Shown here piece after piece: positions 34,523 through 43,365 of a DNA stretch of 64,000 nt (position 1 is its first letter; each line of letters begins with the position of its first letter). The DNA is taken from NCBI GenBank assembly GCA_964508915.1, contig CAZDVK010000001.1, positions 62,001 to 126,000 on the forward strand. The letters run 5' to 3'. The position numbers were made by a program, and so were the translations under genes. This stretch comes from CAZDVK01 sp964508915 (GTDB lineage Bacteria; Pseudomonadota; Alphaproteobacteria; Paracaedibacterales; CAIULA01). The notes under the pieces are model-generated. The model was given only the letters and a program-made list of their open reading frames with translations, searched no databases and was not told where the DNA came from.

Positions 34523-36196
34523 ATGGAAAATATCTTAGCTGAATTTTTAATAGAAACAAATGACAGTTTGGCCAAACTGAAATCACTATTTAATATTTTA
34601 GAAGATAGTCCAAAAAACGACAATTGCCTTCGTGAAGCCCTTTTTATACTGCACAAAATGAAAGGCACATCTGGTTTTTTAGGGCTGAGTCGGGTTCAAA
34701 ATATTGTGCATACTGCCGAAGCCACTTTAAGATCCATTCATGATAAAAAAATAACCATCGCGCAAGAAATCATAGATGCATTTTATGAAACCATTGATCA
34801 TCTTAAAAATATTATTCAGCCAGAAGAAATAGAAAACCCAACAACGTTAGATGATGACCTTAAGCATATTAAAGAATTGGAACGTTTTATCCATGGTGAG
34901 TGGATCATAGAGCCAAACACTGAAGGAGGAGAGGGTAACCCTTTCCCGGAAGAAGATAAAGAGGAGATCAAGCAGGTTATTACAGAACCAGATGCCGGCA
35001 TAAACAAACACCTTAAAAGGGAGTCTAAAGCAGCTAAATTTCCACCTAAATCTAAGGGGGCTTCCTTAAAAAAAGATCAAAATACATTGAACAGAACGCA
35101 TCCTCATACTGAACTGTTGAGTAACTTAAAGGCCACAATTGAAAAACTTATGTTGGTGCGTAATGACCTTCTTCAAAATGGTCAAACCTGTAAGGGGGCT
35201 TCTTTTGAAGAAATAATGAATCAATTGAATGGCTTAATTACTTGTTTACACGCAGAGGTTATGAAAAATTGTGCCCAACCTATTGAATTTTTATTTTCCA
35301 AATTGTCGCACGTGATTAATGATTTGGGTTCGCAATTTAATAAAAAAGTAAATTTGATATGTTCCGGTGGTGAAACGGAATTGGACTGTCATGTTTTAGA
35401 AAAACTAGAACCCTTATTCATTGATATGCTTAAAAATGCCATACAGCATGGAGTTGAAACATCTGAAGAACGTCAGCAGGCTGAAAAACAACAGACGGCA
35501 ACCATTTTTCTAAAAGCGTATTACGAAAATGAACAAATTGTTGTGGAACTTAAAGATGACGGCCGTGGCATTAATAGTGAAAAAATAAAGCAAAAACTTA
35601 AAGATAAGGGTGCTTTTGATGTGGATACGGTGTCCAAGCTAAACGTTTTGCAACTACAAAACTGTATTTTTAATCCAGGTTTTTCAATGAATCATGTGAA
35701 AAAAGTCCTGAGGCAATTTGGCGGAATTGTTGGTGTGCAGTCTTGGCCAGGGCAGGGCACGTTATTTACTATTAAAATTCCTATTACCTACAATATCATG
35801 CCTGTCTTAATGGTGCAGGCATCCAATCAACAATTTGCAATGCCACAGCATTATGTGGATTCAATTATAAAATCTGGCACCTTTAATTTTCAGTTACTTC
35901 AGGAGTCAGTTCCATTATTGCATTTAAGTGACGTATTGAAACTTTCATCAGAAACAACACAACATGCCATTCAAAAAGATTACGATATTGTCATCGTAGA
36001 GATTAGGAATATTAAATTCGGGGTTGTGGTTGATCACGTTCTTGATATGTTGGAAATTGTTTTAAAGCCCTTAAGCCCACTTTTGGAAAATAGTGCCTAT
36101 TTTTCAGGTATAACTTTTGTTGGAAACGGCGACCCCGTGCTGGTTATAGACCTGTATGATTTACTAGATTTTTTTTCAAGTGGTTCAGAGGGGTAA
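34523..36196 (+). CDS. cheA: CheA-type chemotaxis histidine kinase lacking the G2 ATP-lid segment
   Basis: 557 residues; ATG 34523 gives MENILAEFLIETNDSL, like known CheA starts. P1 (Hpt) holds phospho-acceptor His44 in LHKMKGTSGFLGL. No P2 is recognisable; an acidic, then basic linker (about 115-195) replaces it. P3 is short. P4 has the N-box DMLKNAIQHGVE, G1 DDGRGIN, an F-box FNPGFS and a GQGTLFTI block. Directly after FS the usual STAxxVTxxSGRGVGxDVV stretch is missing: the sequence goes to MNHVKKVLRQFGG. About 13 residues, including the G2 box, are gone. P5 (CheW-like) ends the protein. cheW follows after 4 nt. ATP use is doubtful. Confidence 0.87.
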   Translation: MENILAEFLIETNDSLAKLKSLFNILEDSPKNDNCLREALFILHKMKGTSGFLGLSRVQNIVHTAEATLRSIHDKKITIAQEIIDAFYETIDHLKNIIQPEEIENPTTLDDDLKHIKELERFIHGEWIIEPNTEGGEGNPFPEEDKEEIKQVITEPDAGINKHLKRESKAAKFPPKSKGASLKKDQNTLNRTHPHTELLSNLKATIEKLMLVRNDLLQNGQTCKGASFEEIMNQLNGLITCLHAEVMKNCAQPIEFLFSKLSHVINDLGSQFNKKVNLICSGGETELDCHVLEKLEPLFIDMLKNAIQHGVETSEERQQAEKQQTATIFLKAYYENEQIVVELKDDGRGINSEKIKQKLKDKGAFDVDTVSKLNVLQLQNCIFNPGFSMNHVKKVLRQFGGIVGVQSWPGQGTLFTIKIPITYNIMPVLMVQASNQQFAMPQHYVDSIIKSGTFNFQLLQESVPLLHLSDVLKLSSETTQHAIQKDYDIVIVEIRNIKFGVVVDHVLDMLEIVLKPLSPLLENSAYFSGITFVGNGDPVLVIDLYDLLDFFSSGSEG

Positions 36197-36200
36197 TGAA

Positions 36201-36635
36201 ATGACAGCAGGGGCACACCATTTTTTAGCCATGCACGTGGGTGAATTTTTAGTAGGAATATCTGCAGATTCGGTTCATACCGTGGTATCTAAACCATCCT
36301 ATACGCCCGTTCCGTTAACAGCAGAATTTATTTTGGGAATCACAAATTATAATGAACATATTGTGACAGTCATTGATACAGGTGCCTGTTTGCACCTTAC
36401 GCCTCTTCGAAACAGGGACAACACAATGGGCGTCGTGACTGAATGTAACGGCGACTGGTATATTTTTATTGTGGACTATGTTGGTGACGTGCATGTGGTG
36501 ACACCACCTTTTTTAAGTGCAGATAACCTAAAACCGTCGTGGAAACCATTTACAATGGGAACACATCTTATTGGGAATGAATTGATGGCTTTAATGGATG
36601 GTAATCTTTTTATCAAAGAACTTCTTAAAACGTAA
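36201..36635 (+). CDS. cheW: CheW-like chemotaxis coupling protein
   Basis: 144 residues from ATG 36201, with AGAGGGG upstream. CheW fold: HFLAMHVGEFLVGISADSVHTVV, YTPVPLTAEFILGITNYNEHIVTVID and VDYVGDVHVVTPP. It would link receptors to CheA. A GTG at 36180 inside cheA is less likely. No cheY, cheR, cheB or receptor gene is present in the window. Confidence 0.9.
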   Translation: MTAGAHHFLAMHVGEFLVGISADSVHTVVSKPSYTPVPLTAEFILGITNYNEHIVTVIDTGACLHLTPLRNRDNTMGVVTECNGDWYIFIVDYVGDVHVVTPPFLSADNLKPSWKPFTMGTHLIGNELMALMDGNLFIKELLKT

Positions 36636-36642
36636 TAACTTT

Positions 36643-37113
36643 TTAAGATTCAACGTTTTGCTTAGGGTCCCATTTCATTAAATATGCGTCTAATGACGTA
36701 TTATTCGGTTGATTATAGTAATTTTTTCGAACAGCTAACTTTTGAAAACCCAATTTTTCATAAATGTGAATAGCCCCATCATTTGTCACAGAAACTTCCA
36801 AAAAAATTGGATAATTTGACGCTTCAACCAGCTTATTAACCAATAGGGTTCCAATACCTTTTTTCTGATGATTTGGCATGACACCCAATGTTAAAATTTC
36901 AATACTGTCACTGACGGTTCTGCATAAAATAAACCCTACAGGGACTTTTTCCAGGTTTGCCAACCAGCCAAAAACATGGCCATACACAGATTCTTGAAAG
37001 AAATGACGAAAAGATGCTAAATCCCATGATGCATCAAAGCACGCTTTATGAATTGATGCTAATGTTTCGGCGTGTTCTAGTTGCAAGTCATGCAATATTA
37101 GGTTTTTTGACAT
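36643..37113 (-). CDS. rimI: GNAT acetyltransferase, RimI-like
   Basis: 156 residues. N-acetyltransferase fold with acetyl-CoA loop PNHQKKGIGTLLVNKLVE and C-terminal NDGAIHIYEKLGFQKLAVRKNYY. RimI acetylates the N-terminal Ala of ribosomal protein S18. The pairing with tsaB immediately upstream is the common alphaproteobacterial order and supports rimI. The ATG at 37111-37113 overlaps tsaB by 26 nt; upstream starts would overlap more. Confidence 0.88.
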   Translation of the reverse strand: MSKNLILHDLQLEHAETLASIHKACFDASWDLASFRHFFQESVYGHVFGWLANLEKVPVGFILCRTVSDSIEILTLGVMPNHQKKGIGTLLVNKLVEASNYPIFLEVSVTNDGAIHIYEKLGFQKLAVRKNYYNQPNNTSLDAYLMKWDPKQNVES

Positions 37114-37702
37114 AAGCGGGCGTATAAAAGTAATAAGGTGCAAAAACCTTTTGCTCTGCTGTTGGTGATGGGACGGCATCTAACAAATGAATTTGCGCTT
37201 CGGCATAAAAATTTAAGAAATCGTGGTCATAAATTACCTGAAGGCGGGGGATTTTTTTTTGAAGCTCTTCCACCTGATCTGGGTCTAAAAATTCAGGCAC
37301 TTCTGGGGCTGGGTTCCATAATTGCCCAAAATAATTGTTCCGTTTCGAATCAATAAGTAGCAAAAAGGGGACCTCTGGGCCAAATTTTTGACGGCCATAA
37401 AACCCCATCACCTCAAAATGTGACGGTGCAAAACATTGGGCGTTAGGGAATGCAATAGAAAGCCCTTGGGCGGTTGCTAAGGTAACACGCAAGCTTGTAA
37501 AACTGCCTGGCCCTCGCGGGGCAATAATAGTTGTTAACGGTGGGTTGCCAACTTCCCCTAAACATGTTTTGAGAAAGGGCACCAAAGCTGTTGCTTGTGT
37601 TGCAGGGGGAGAAAAGGTGTTTTGAAAATTATGAATTGATTGGTTAATTCGAATGGCCACATGCAAAGAATTATCAGCAACCCAAAATGATAAATCAGAC
37701 AT
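37088..37702 (-). CDS. tsaB: tRNA threonylcarbamoyladenosine biosynthesis protein TsaB
   Basis: 204 residues; subunit of the complex that makes t6A37 in ANN-decoding tRNAs. ASKHA-type N-terminus (WVADNSLHVAIRI), with the family block IIAPRGPGSFTSLRVTLATAQGLSIA, matching GPGSFTGLRxGxxxAxGLA. ATG 37700-37702 has AAGGGG 6 nt upstream. The Ser-rich metal site is partly degenerate, as usual for TsaB. rimI overlaps its 3' end. The 37703-37929 spacer shows no gene. Confidence 0.9.
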   Translation of the reverse strand: MSDLSFWVADNSLHVAIRINQSIHNFQNTFSPPATQATALVPFLKTCLGEVGNPPLTTIIAPRGPGSFTSLRVTLATAQGLSIAFPNAQCFAPSHFEVMGFYGRQKFGPEVPFLLLIDSKRNNYFGQLWNPAPEVPEFLDPDQVEELQKKIPRLQVIYDHDFLNFYAEAQIHLLDAVPSPTAEQKVFAPYYFYTPAYVKKPNIA

Positions 37703-37929
37703 GTTTTCCCCTTGCTGTTGATACATCAGGGAAAAGAGAAGGTGAAAAAGAGATGGTTTCTAAACCCATTAACCTTTTGTTAACTTTTATACCATCCCTA
37801 ACCCCCACCCACCCAGGGGTGTACCCATTTTCAAAAAAAATCTTTAAAATTTCGTTAATTTTAACAGGACTTGCAAAATTTTTTTTATATATGTGGCATT
37901 TGTTCAACATCTGATTAATATCAAAAAAA

Positions 37930-38739
37930 TCAATCCCGCAGCAAATCATTGATGGCTGTTTTACTACGTGTTTGTGCATCTACCCGCTTTACAATGACGG
38001 CACAGGCTAAATTTGGCCCCCCATTTTCAGAGGGTAGAGTACCCGGCACCACCACGGAATAGGCAGGGACACGGCCTTTAAAAACCTCACCGGTTTGACG
38101 GTCCACAATTTTGGTGGAAGCCCCCAAAAATACCCCCATGGAAACAACAGCCCCTTCTTCTACAATGACGCCTTCGGCAATTTCAGACCGTGCGCCAATA
38201 AAACAATTATCTTCAATAATGACGGGGTTCGCTTGAATAGGCTCTAGAACGCCCCCAATACCTACACCCCCTGAAATATGGCAATTGGCGCCCACTTGTG
38301 CGCAAGACCCAATGGTTACCCACGTATCTACCATGGTGTTAGCGCCCACATACGCACCCACATTCACAAAGCTGGGCATTAAAACAACGTTAGGTCCAAT
38401 ATAAGCTGAATGGCGCACAACAGAACCGGGAACAGATCGAATTTGGGCTTGCTGAAAGGCGTTTTCCTGCCAGGTGGAAAATTTCAATGGAACCTTGTCA
38501 AACCAGTGAAATGGGTTTTGGGGCGATGTCATAAGTTCGTTATTTTTTAGGCGAAAGGAAAGCAAAACAGCCTTTTTCACCCATTGATTCACCTGCCAGG
38601 TGCCATTTGTTTTTTCAGCCACACGAAGGGTGCCAGCATCAAGGGCATTTAACGTTTCAAATACGGCCTCTTCAAGCTCTACAGTAACAGCTAGATTTGC
38701 CCGGTTTTCCCAAGCTTGTTCGACAATTTGTTGGGTCAT
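37930..38739 (-). CDS. dapD: 2,3,4,5-tetrahydropyridine-2,6-dicarboxylate N-succinyltransferase
   Basis: Succinylase step of diaminopimelate synthesis. 269 residues with a left-handed beta-helix of hexapeptide repeats: VLMPSFVNVGAYVGANTMVDTW-type blocks, GSCAQVGANCHISGGVGIGG, LEPIQANPVIIEDNCFIGARSE. N-terminal LRVAEKTNGTWQVNQWVKKA is family-typical. Works with lysC and lysA in this window. Its ATG overlaps the tatA stop (ATGA). Confidence 0.97.
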   Translation of the reverse strand: MTQQIVEQAWENRANLAVTVELEEAVFETLNALDAGTLRVAEKTNGTWQVNQWVKKAVLLSFRLKNNELMTSPQNPFHWFDKVPLKFSTWQENAFQQAQIRSVPGSVVRHSAYIGPNVVLMPSFVNVGAYVGANTMVDTWVTIGSCAQVGANCHISGGVGIGGVLEPIQANPVIIEDNCFIGARSEIAEGVIVEEGAVVSMGVFLGASTKIVDRQTGEVFKGRVPAYSVVVPGTLPSENGGPNLACAVIVKRVDAQTRSKTAINDLLRD

Positions 38740-38900
38740 TGCTTATCTTTCTTATCTTTGTTGTCTTCGTCTTTAAGTCCATCTTTAAACGCACGGACAC
38801 CCTTGGCCAAATCCGCCATGACTTGTGGTAACTTTCCTGCCCCAAAAATAACAAGCACAATAACAACTAATAAGACTAAATGGCTAAAGCTAAGCCCCAT
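38736..38900 (-). CDS. tatA: Sec-independent protein translocase TatA
   Basis: 54 residues, easily missed by length. One N-terminal TM helix (HLVLLVVIVLVIFG), the hinge FGAGKLPQVMADL, then an amphipathic helix GVRAFKDGLKDED and a Lys/Asp tail. These are the diagnostic TatA/E features. GGAGA lies 7 nt before the ATG at 38898-38900. The stop overlaps dapD by 4 nt. No tatB or tatC is adjacent, as in some alphaproteobacteria with scattered tat genes. Confidence 0.92.
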   Translation of the reverse strand: MGLSFSHLVLLVVIVLVIFGAGKLPQVMADLAKGVRAFKDGLKDEDNKDKKDKQ

Positions 38901-39047
38901 CAGAATTTCTCCGCGTAATTTTTCTTTAATCTAGCATCACGTGCATAAAAATTAAAAAAAAAAATTAAAATTTACGAAATATTAACCTTTCGACTGTTAT
39001 TTTTAAATCATCGGTATAGGTCAACTTTTTATAAAATGGAGAGAGAA

Positions 39048-39713
39048 ATGAAATTTAGAACAATTATAAAGTACGCAGCGTTAGCTGCCATTAGCTTTGG
39101 TATTTCAGAACATGCTCATGCCCTTGGCTCTGCAACTTGTTCAGCTAGCCTTGGTCAGAAAATTAAGCATGATGATCTTCCAAATTTGGAAAAAATTGGA
39201 AAATGTTTGATGGAGCGTGGTATGAGCGATCCAAACTTTTCAAAAGCTGTATTTGACAAGTGTACCCTTCAAAATGCATACAAACCTACGGATCAAGGTG
39301 GAGCTGGCATGGTTGGGCCTGTAATGCTTGAAGAACAAGCTTTGGCATTAAACACATCACCCGTAGTTGGTTCCAGTGGTTTGGCAGAGGGTGCTAACAG
39401 AGCAACTATCCTTTATCATTATTCCTGCTTAAGGGCAAGACAAGTTGCTGCAGCTGTACATTTGAAAGAGTTTTTTCAAATGGATACCAAAGACTACAGT
39501 GCAATTTTAAAGCAAAAGCAGGATGACAAAAAAACCCCACGGGTTGACAGAGCATGTAAGGGGAATGTTCCAACACAGGTTTTAGCAGATATGACCCAAA
39601 GAATTGTTGGAGATCGTACTGTGTTAGACAAGCTTAAAAAAGATACAATGCCACTTGATTGTGGAGACTCAGCAATTATTGGTGGAGCTGCTCCAGCCCC
39701 AGCAGCAGAATAA
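39048..39713 (+). CDS. Exported Cys-containing orphan protein
   Basis: 221 residues from ATG 39048, chosen because GGAGAG lies just upstream; ATG 39036 would add four residues. Clear signal peptide (KFRTIIKYAALAAISFG, cleavage near AHA-LG). The mature part has paired Cys (ATCSASL, KCLMERG, DKCTLQ, YSCLRAR, RACKGN, LDCGDS), suggesting disulfides. The C-terminus is Ala/Pro-rich. A strong terminator follows, so it is probably a single-gene unit. No family recognised. Confidence 0.75.
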   Translation: MKFRTIIKYAALAAISFGISEHAHALGSATCSASLGQKIKHDDLPNLEKIGKCLMERGMSDPNFSKAVFDKCTLQNAYKPTDQGGAGMVGPVMLEEQALALNTSPVVGSSGLAEGANRATILYHYSCLRARQVAAAVHLKEFFQMDTKDYSAILKQKQDDKKTPRVDRACKGNVPTQVLADMTQRIVGDRTVLDKLKKDTMPLDCGDSAIIGGAAPAPAAE

Positions 39714-39730
39714 TACTGCTGACTTAATTA

Positions 39731-39766
39731 AAAGCCATCTGGGTTAAACCAGGTGGCTTTTTGTTT
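39731..39766 (+). terminator. Rho-independent terminator
   Basis: AAAGCCATCTGG (39731-39742) pairs with CCAGGTGGCTTT (39749-39760), loop of 6, followed by TTGTTTT. It starts 18 nt after the stop of the exported orphan. Confidence 0.88.
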
Positions 39767-39823
39767 TAGATAATAAACGCTATAAATAGACTTAGCCATC
39801 ATACCTTAAAAGTAAGAATTTTC

Positions 39824-40603
39824 ATGTCGTTAGGTTTACATTTTGCCGTTTCATCATCGGATAAAGCCCAAAAACTATTTCAAAATCTTCAAAAAAGTCC
39901 CCATTTTCAAAATGTTCACGTTGAAAAGGCAGATGTGATTGTGGCCTTAGGGGGTGACGGCTTTATGTTACGCACGCTGCACACGTTTCAAAACGCCCAT
40001 AAACCTGTTTATGGTATCAACTGTGGCACAGTTGGGTTTTTAATGAATTCAGCAATATCTTCTTTTAATGAATTATGTGAAAAAATTCACCAGGCAGAAA
40101 AAACGCCGTTGCACCCATTGACCCTTCAAGCTACAAGCATTGATGGCCACCAACATCAAAAATTGGCTATTAATGAAGTTAGCTTTTTGCGCACATCTTC
40201 TATGGCGGTACATCTGGAAATTTCTGTGAATAACCAGGTTCGCCTTGAAAAGCTGGTTGGCGATGGCCTCATTGTGGCAACACCAGCAGGCAGTACAGCC
40301 TATAATTTGTCTGCCCATGGCCCCATTTTGCCATTAAACGCCCCTTTGTTGGCTTTAACCCCCCTCAGTGTTTTTCGTCCCCGCCAGTGGAAAGGGGCGT
40401 TGTTGCCGAATACAGCAGAAATTCAAATTCGCGTTTTAGATGCTGTCAATCGACCCGTTTCCGTATCGGCAGATACAGAAACAATTGAGCTGGTTCAAAA
40501 AGCCACCATTTACCAAAATCAGGAAATTTGCTTTAATTTGCTGTTTGACCCAACTCATAATTTGGAAGAGCGTGTTTTAAAAGAACAGTTTACAGGCGGT
40601 TGA
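39824..40603 (+). CDS. nadK: NAD kinase
   Basis: Phosphorylates NAD to NADP. 259 residues. The GGDG motif is in VALGGDGFMLRTLH, followed by YGINCGTVGFLMN, LVGDGLIVATPAGSTAYNLSAHGPI (as successive blocks) and LTPLSVF. Full length for the family. It precedes nuoC by 94 nt, which contain a separate promoter. Confidence 0.96.
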   Translation: MSLGLHFAVSSSDKAQKLFQNLQKSPHFQNVHVEKADVIVALGGDGFMLRTLHTFQNAHKPVYGINCGTVGFLMNSAISSFNELCEKIHQAEKTPLHPLTLQATSIDGHQHQKLAINEVSFLRTSSMAVHLEISVNNQVRLEKLVGDGLIVATPAGSTAYNLSAHGPILPLNAPLLALTPLSVFRPRQWKGALLPNTAEIQIRVLDAVNRPVSVSADTETIELVQKATIYQNQEICFNLLFDPTHNLEERVLKEQFTGG

Positions 40604-40631
40604 CAAAATCCTAAGCAAGACCATCTTCTCA

Positions 40632-40661
40632 TTGACCCTTTGTCTTTGAAAGAAGTAGTAT
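40632..40661 (+). promoter_or_regulatory. Likely promoter of nuoC-nuoD
   Basis: TTGACC (40632-40637), 18-bp spacer, TAGTAT (40656-40661), 37 bp before the TTG start of nuoC. Confidence 0.5.
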
Positions 40662-40697
40662 TGGGGTACTAATTACTTTACCTTAAGGGTTTTTTCT

Positions 40698-41312
40698 TTG
40701 GTTGATGCCCCCCAATTTGATCATGTTTTAAACGGATTTGAACACGTTTTAGAAACACTTTTGGGTGCTGATTTTATTAAGATCCATCATCTAAAAGATA
40801 ATACCCCTGTTGTTGAAGTTTTGCCCCATGCTATTGTGCGTGCTTTAACGATTTTACGTGATCATCAAAAAACATTTTTTCGCCAATTAGTGGACCTAAC
40901 GGTGGTTGATGAACCTCATAAGGAAAAAAGATTTCGCGTTATTTATAATTTGCTAAGCCACCAGGAAAACAAACGGCTGTTTGTGATGTTGCGTGTTCCA
41001 GAAAATGAAGCTGTTCCCACAATAACCGCCGTATTTTTAAATGCTAATTGGTATGAACGGGAAGCCTGGGATTTGTTTGGCGTTTCATTTCAAAATCACC
41101 CAGATATGCGTCGAATTTTGACAGACTACCAATTTGAAGGGCACCCTTTGCGTAAAGATTTTCCTTTATCGGGCTACACGCAGGTTTATTTTGATGAAAA
41201 AACGGGGCAGGTTGAACACGAACCCGTTCATCTAGATCAGCCTTACCGTGATTTTGATTTTCAAAGCCCTTGGGAGGGGTGCATTCATCAAAATATGGAT
41301 GGGGAAAAATAA
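40698..41312 (+). CDS. nuoC: NADH-quinone oxidoreductase subunit C
   Basis: 30-kDa peripheral-arm subunit of complex I. 204 residues from TTG 40698, with AAGGG upstream. Family signature present: ANWYEREAWDLFGVSFQNHPDMRRIL, TDYQFEGHPLRKDFPLSGY. nuoD begins 2 nt after the stop. nuoA and nuoB, normally just upstream, are absent; nadK is there instead. Confidence 0.95.
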   Translation: MVDAPQFDHVLNGFEHVLETLLGADFIKIHHLKDNTPVVEVLPHAIVRALTILRDHQKTFFRQLVDLTVVDEPHKEKRFRVIYNLLSHQENKRLFVMLRVPENEAVPTITAVFLNANWYEREAWDLFGVSFQNHPDMRRILTDYQFEGHPLRKDFPLSGYTQVYFDEKTGQVEHEPVHLDQPYRDFDFQSPWEGCIHQNMDGEK

Positions 41313-41313
41313 T

Positions 41314-42480
41314 ATGTCAGAAACCTACACCATCAATTTTGGCCCCCAGCATCCAGCAGCACACGGTGTGCTACGTTTGGTTTTAGATTTAGAGGGTGAA
41401 GTTGTTCGCCGTGCTGACCCGCATATTGGTTTTTTGCACCGCGGTACAGAAAAGTTAATTGAATATAAGACTTATTTACAAGCCCTGCCTTATTTTGACC
41501 GGTTAGATTATGTTTCCCCCATTAATCAGGAACACGCCTTTATTCTAGCCATTGAAAAGTTGTTAGAAGTCACCCCACCTGTGCGGGCGCAATATATCCG
41601 TGTGTTGTTTTCTGAGCTAACCCGCATTGCAAACCACTTATTGAATATTGCAACCTATGCCTTAGACATAGGGGCCATGACGCCGTTTCTTTGGATGTTT
41701 GAAGAACGGGAAAAAATTATGGTTTTCTATGAACGCGTTAGCGGGGCCCGTCTTCACGCTGCTTATGTGCGTGTAGGGGGGGTAAAAGCTGATTTACCGC
41801 CCGGGCTTTTAAATGACATTTTGGTTTTTACAAAGCGCTTAATCCCCCTTTTGGATGATGTGGAAAATGTACTAACAGAAAACCGCATTTTTAAGCAGCG
41901 TACAGTGGGCATTGGTGTGGTGACACCTGAACAAGCAATTGAATGGGGGTTTTCAGGCCCTATGCTTCGGGCAAGCTGTATGCCTTGGGATTTGCGCAAA
42001 AGCCAACCTTACGAAGTTTATGAACGTTTTGATTTTCAAATTCCAATTGGAAAAAATGGCGACTGTTATGACCGTTATTTGGTTCGTGTTGAAGAAATGC
42101 GCCAAAGTGCGTCAATTATTCAGCAATGCATTGAACAAATGCCCGATGGTCCTGTTTTGATTGATAACCCGAAAATTGTACCGCCCAAACGTGATAATAT
42201 GAAAAAATCTATGGAATCTATGATTCATCATTTTAAATTGTACACAGAAGGTTTTCACGTACCAAAAGGAGATATTTATGCAGCGGTAGAAGCCCCCAAA
42301 GGTGAGTTTGGTGTTTTTCTTGTGTCAGATGGCAGTAATCGCCCTTACCGATGCAAGATTCGTTCGCCTGGTTTTACCTATCTGCAGGCGTTGGATTTTA
42401 TGTCAAAAGGGCATATGATAGCGGATGTGGTCGCCATTATTGGTTCTATGGATGTAGTTTTTGGTGAAATAGACAGGTAG
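41314..42480 (+). CDS. nuoD: NADH-quinone oxidoreductase subunit D
   Basis: 49-kDa subunit near the quinone site. 388 residues from ATG 41314 (GGGG site upstream). Blocks: INFGPQHPAAHGVLRLVLDLEGE, HIGFLHRGTEKLIE, YFDRLDYVSP, GALTPF-like IGAMTPFLWMFEEREKIM, and C-terminal SMDVVFGEIDR. The normally following nuoE/F genes are missing; an MscS gene comes next after 4 nt. Confidence 0.97.
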   Translation: MSETYTINFGPQHPAAHGVLRLVLDLEGEVVRRADPHIGFLHRGTEKLIEYKTYLQALPYFDRLDYVSPINQEHAFILAIEKLLEVTPPVRAQYIRVLFSELTRIANHLLNIATYALDIGAMTPFLWMFEEREKIMVFYERVSGARLHAAYVRVGGVKADLPPGLLNDILVFTKRLIPLLDDVENVLTENRIFKQRTVGIGVVTPEQAIEWGFSGPMLRASCMPWDLRKSQPYEVYERFDFQIPIGKNGDCYDRYLVRVEEMRQSASIIQQCIEQMPDGPVLIDNPKIVPPKRDNMKKSMESMIHHFKLYTEGFHVPKGDIYAAVEAPKGEFGVFLVSDGSNRPYRCKIRSPGFTYLQALDFMSKGHMIADVVAIIGSMDVVFGEIDR

Positions 42481-42484
42481 TTTC

Positions 42485-43363
42485 ATGGAAAATATAGGTT
42501 CTTTTTATTATATCACAAAAATTAAGATAGCCGAATGGGGGGTTGTTGGCCTTCGGATCGTTGCTTTAATTATTAGTTTCTATGTAGTACGTCGAATCAT
42601 TAACCATGTTTTAACCCGTTATACGCAAAAAGCACTTGATAACAACACACCCCTTCATCTTTCAGAATCAAGCCTTTCTGTCATTCGGACTGTGGCACCT
42701 ATTGTCGCATCTGCCGTTCACTTCTTTTTGGCAGCCTTGACCATTCTTTTGGTTTTAAGTGAGCTAAAAGTCAATATTATGCCTATCGTTTATAGCCTTA
42801 GTATTTTAGGGTTGGCATTTAGCATTGGGTCCCAGACTTTGGTCAAAGATCTGATCAATGGTTTTTTGACACTGGTTGAGGGAAACATTGCTGTTGGTGA
42901 TTATATAACCATTAAGGGAAATAAAGGACTTGTTGAAACAATGTCATTAAGGTGTATTCACCTGCGCCATGGAACGGGTGAGCTTGAAACCATTCCTTTT
43001 TCTGAAGTCAACCAGGTTATCAATCATTCAAGACAGTTTAATTCCCCTTTGTTTTCTTGCACAGTTGCATATGATGCTGACCTAAAGGCGGTTGAATCTG
43101 CTTTTTGGGATGCATTTAATTCTGTTTCTCAAAATCCAAATTTTTCATCGCTGATTCAGGGGGACTTTAAAATATTAGGGGTTAGTAAATTAGGACCCTC
43201 TGGTGGGGCTACAGTCGAAGCATCCGTTACCATAGCCCCAGATCCAGGGCAAAAATTCACACTTGCCTTTTACCAAGAGCTGATGAAGTCCCTTAAAAAA
43301 AGAAAAGTGCCAATGCCTGTTTGTGCATGTTGTATTGGACAGAACACATCAACAAAACCATAA
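42485..43363 (+). CDS. Small-conductance mechanosensitive channel (MscS family)
   Basis: 292 residues. N-terminal TM segments (VGLRIVALIISFYVV; VAPIVASAVHFFLAALTILLVL), then the pore-lining TM3 region YSLSILGLAFSIGSQTLVKDLINGFLTLVEGNIAVGDYITI (as consecutive blocks) and the beta domain GLVETMSLRCIHLRHGTGELETIPFSEV. Protects against osmotic downshock. It starts 4 nt after nuoD and may be co-transcribed with it. Confidence 0.9.
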   Translation: MENIGSFYYITKIKIAEWGVVGLRIVALIISFYVVRRIINHVLTRYTQKALDNNTPLHLSESSLSVIRTVAPIVASAVHFFLAALTILLVLSELKVNIMPIVYSLSILGLAFSIGSQTLVKDLINGFLTLVEGNIAVGDYITIKGNKGLVETMSLRCIHLRHGTGELETIPFSEVNQVINHSRQFNSPLFSCTVAYDADLKAVESAFWDAFNSVSQNPNFSSLIQGDFKILGVSKLGPSGGATVEASVTIAPDPGQKFTLAFYQELMKSLKKRKVPMPVCACCIGQNTSTKP

Positions 43364-43365
43364 AT

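Noticed and set aside
36180..36200. GTG start for cheW inside cheA
   Set aside because: ATG 36201 has a better-spaced AGAGGGG ribosome site and gives a normal CheW N-terminus.
37727..37929. A small gene or RNA in the tsaB-dapD spacer
   Set aside because: No frame with a ribosome site and no stable hairpin with a T-tract was seen.
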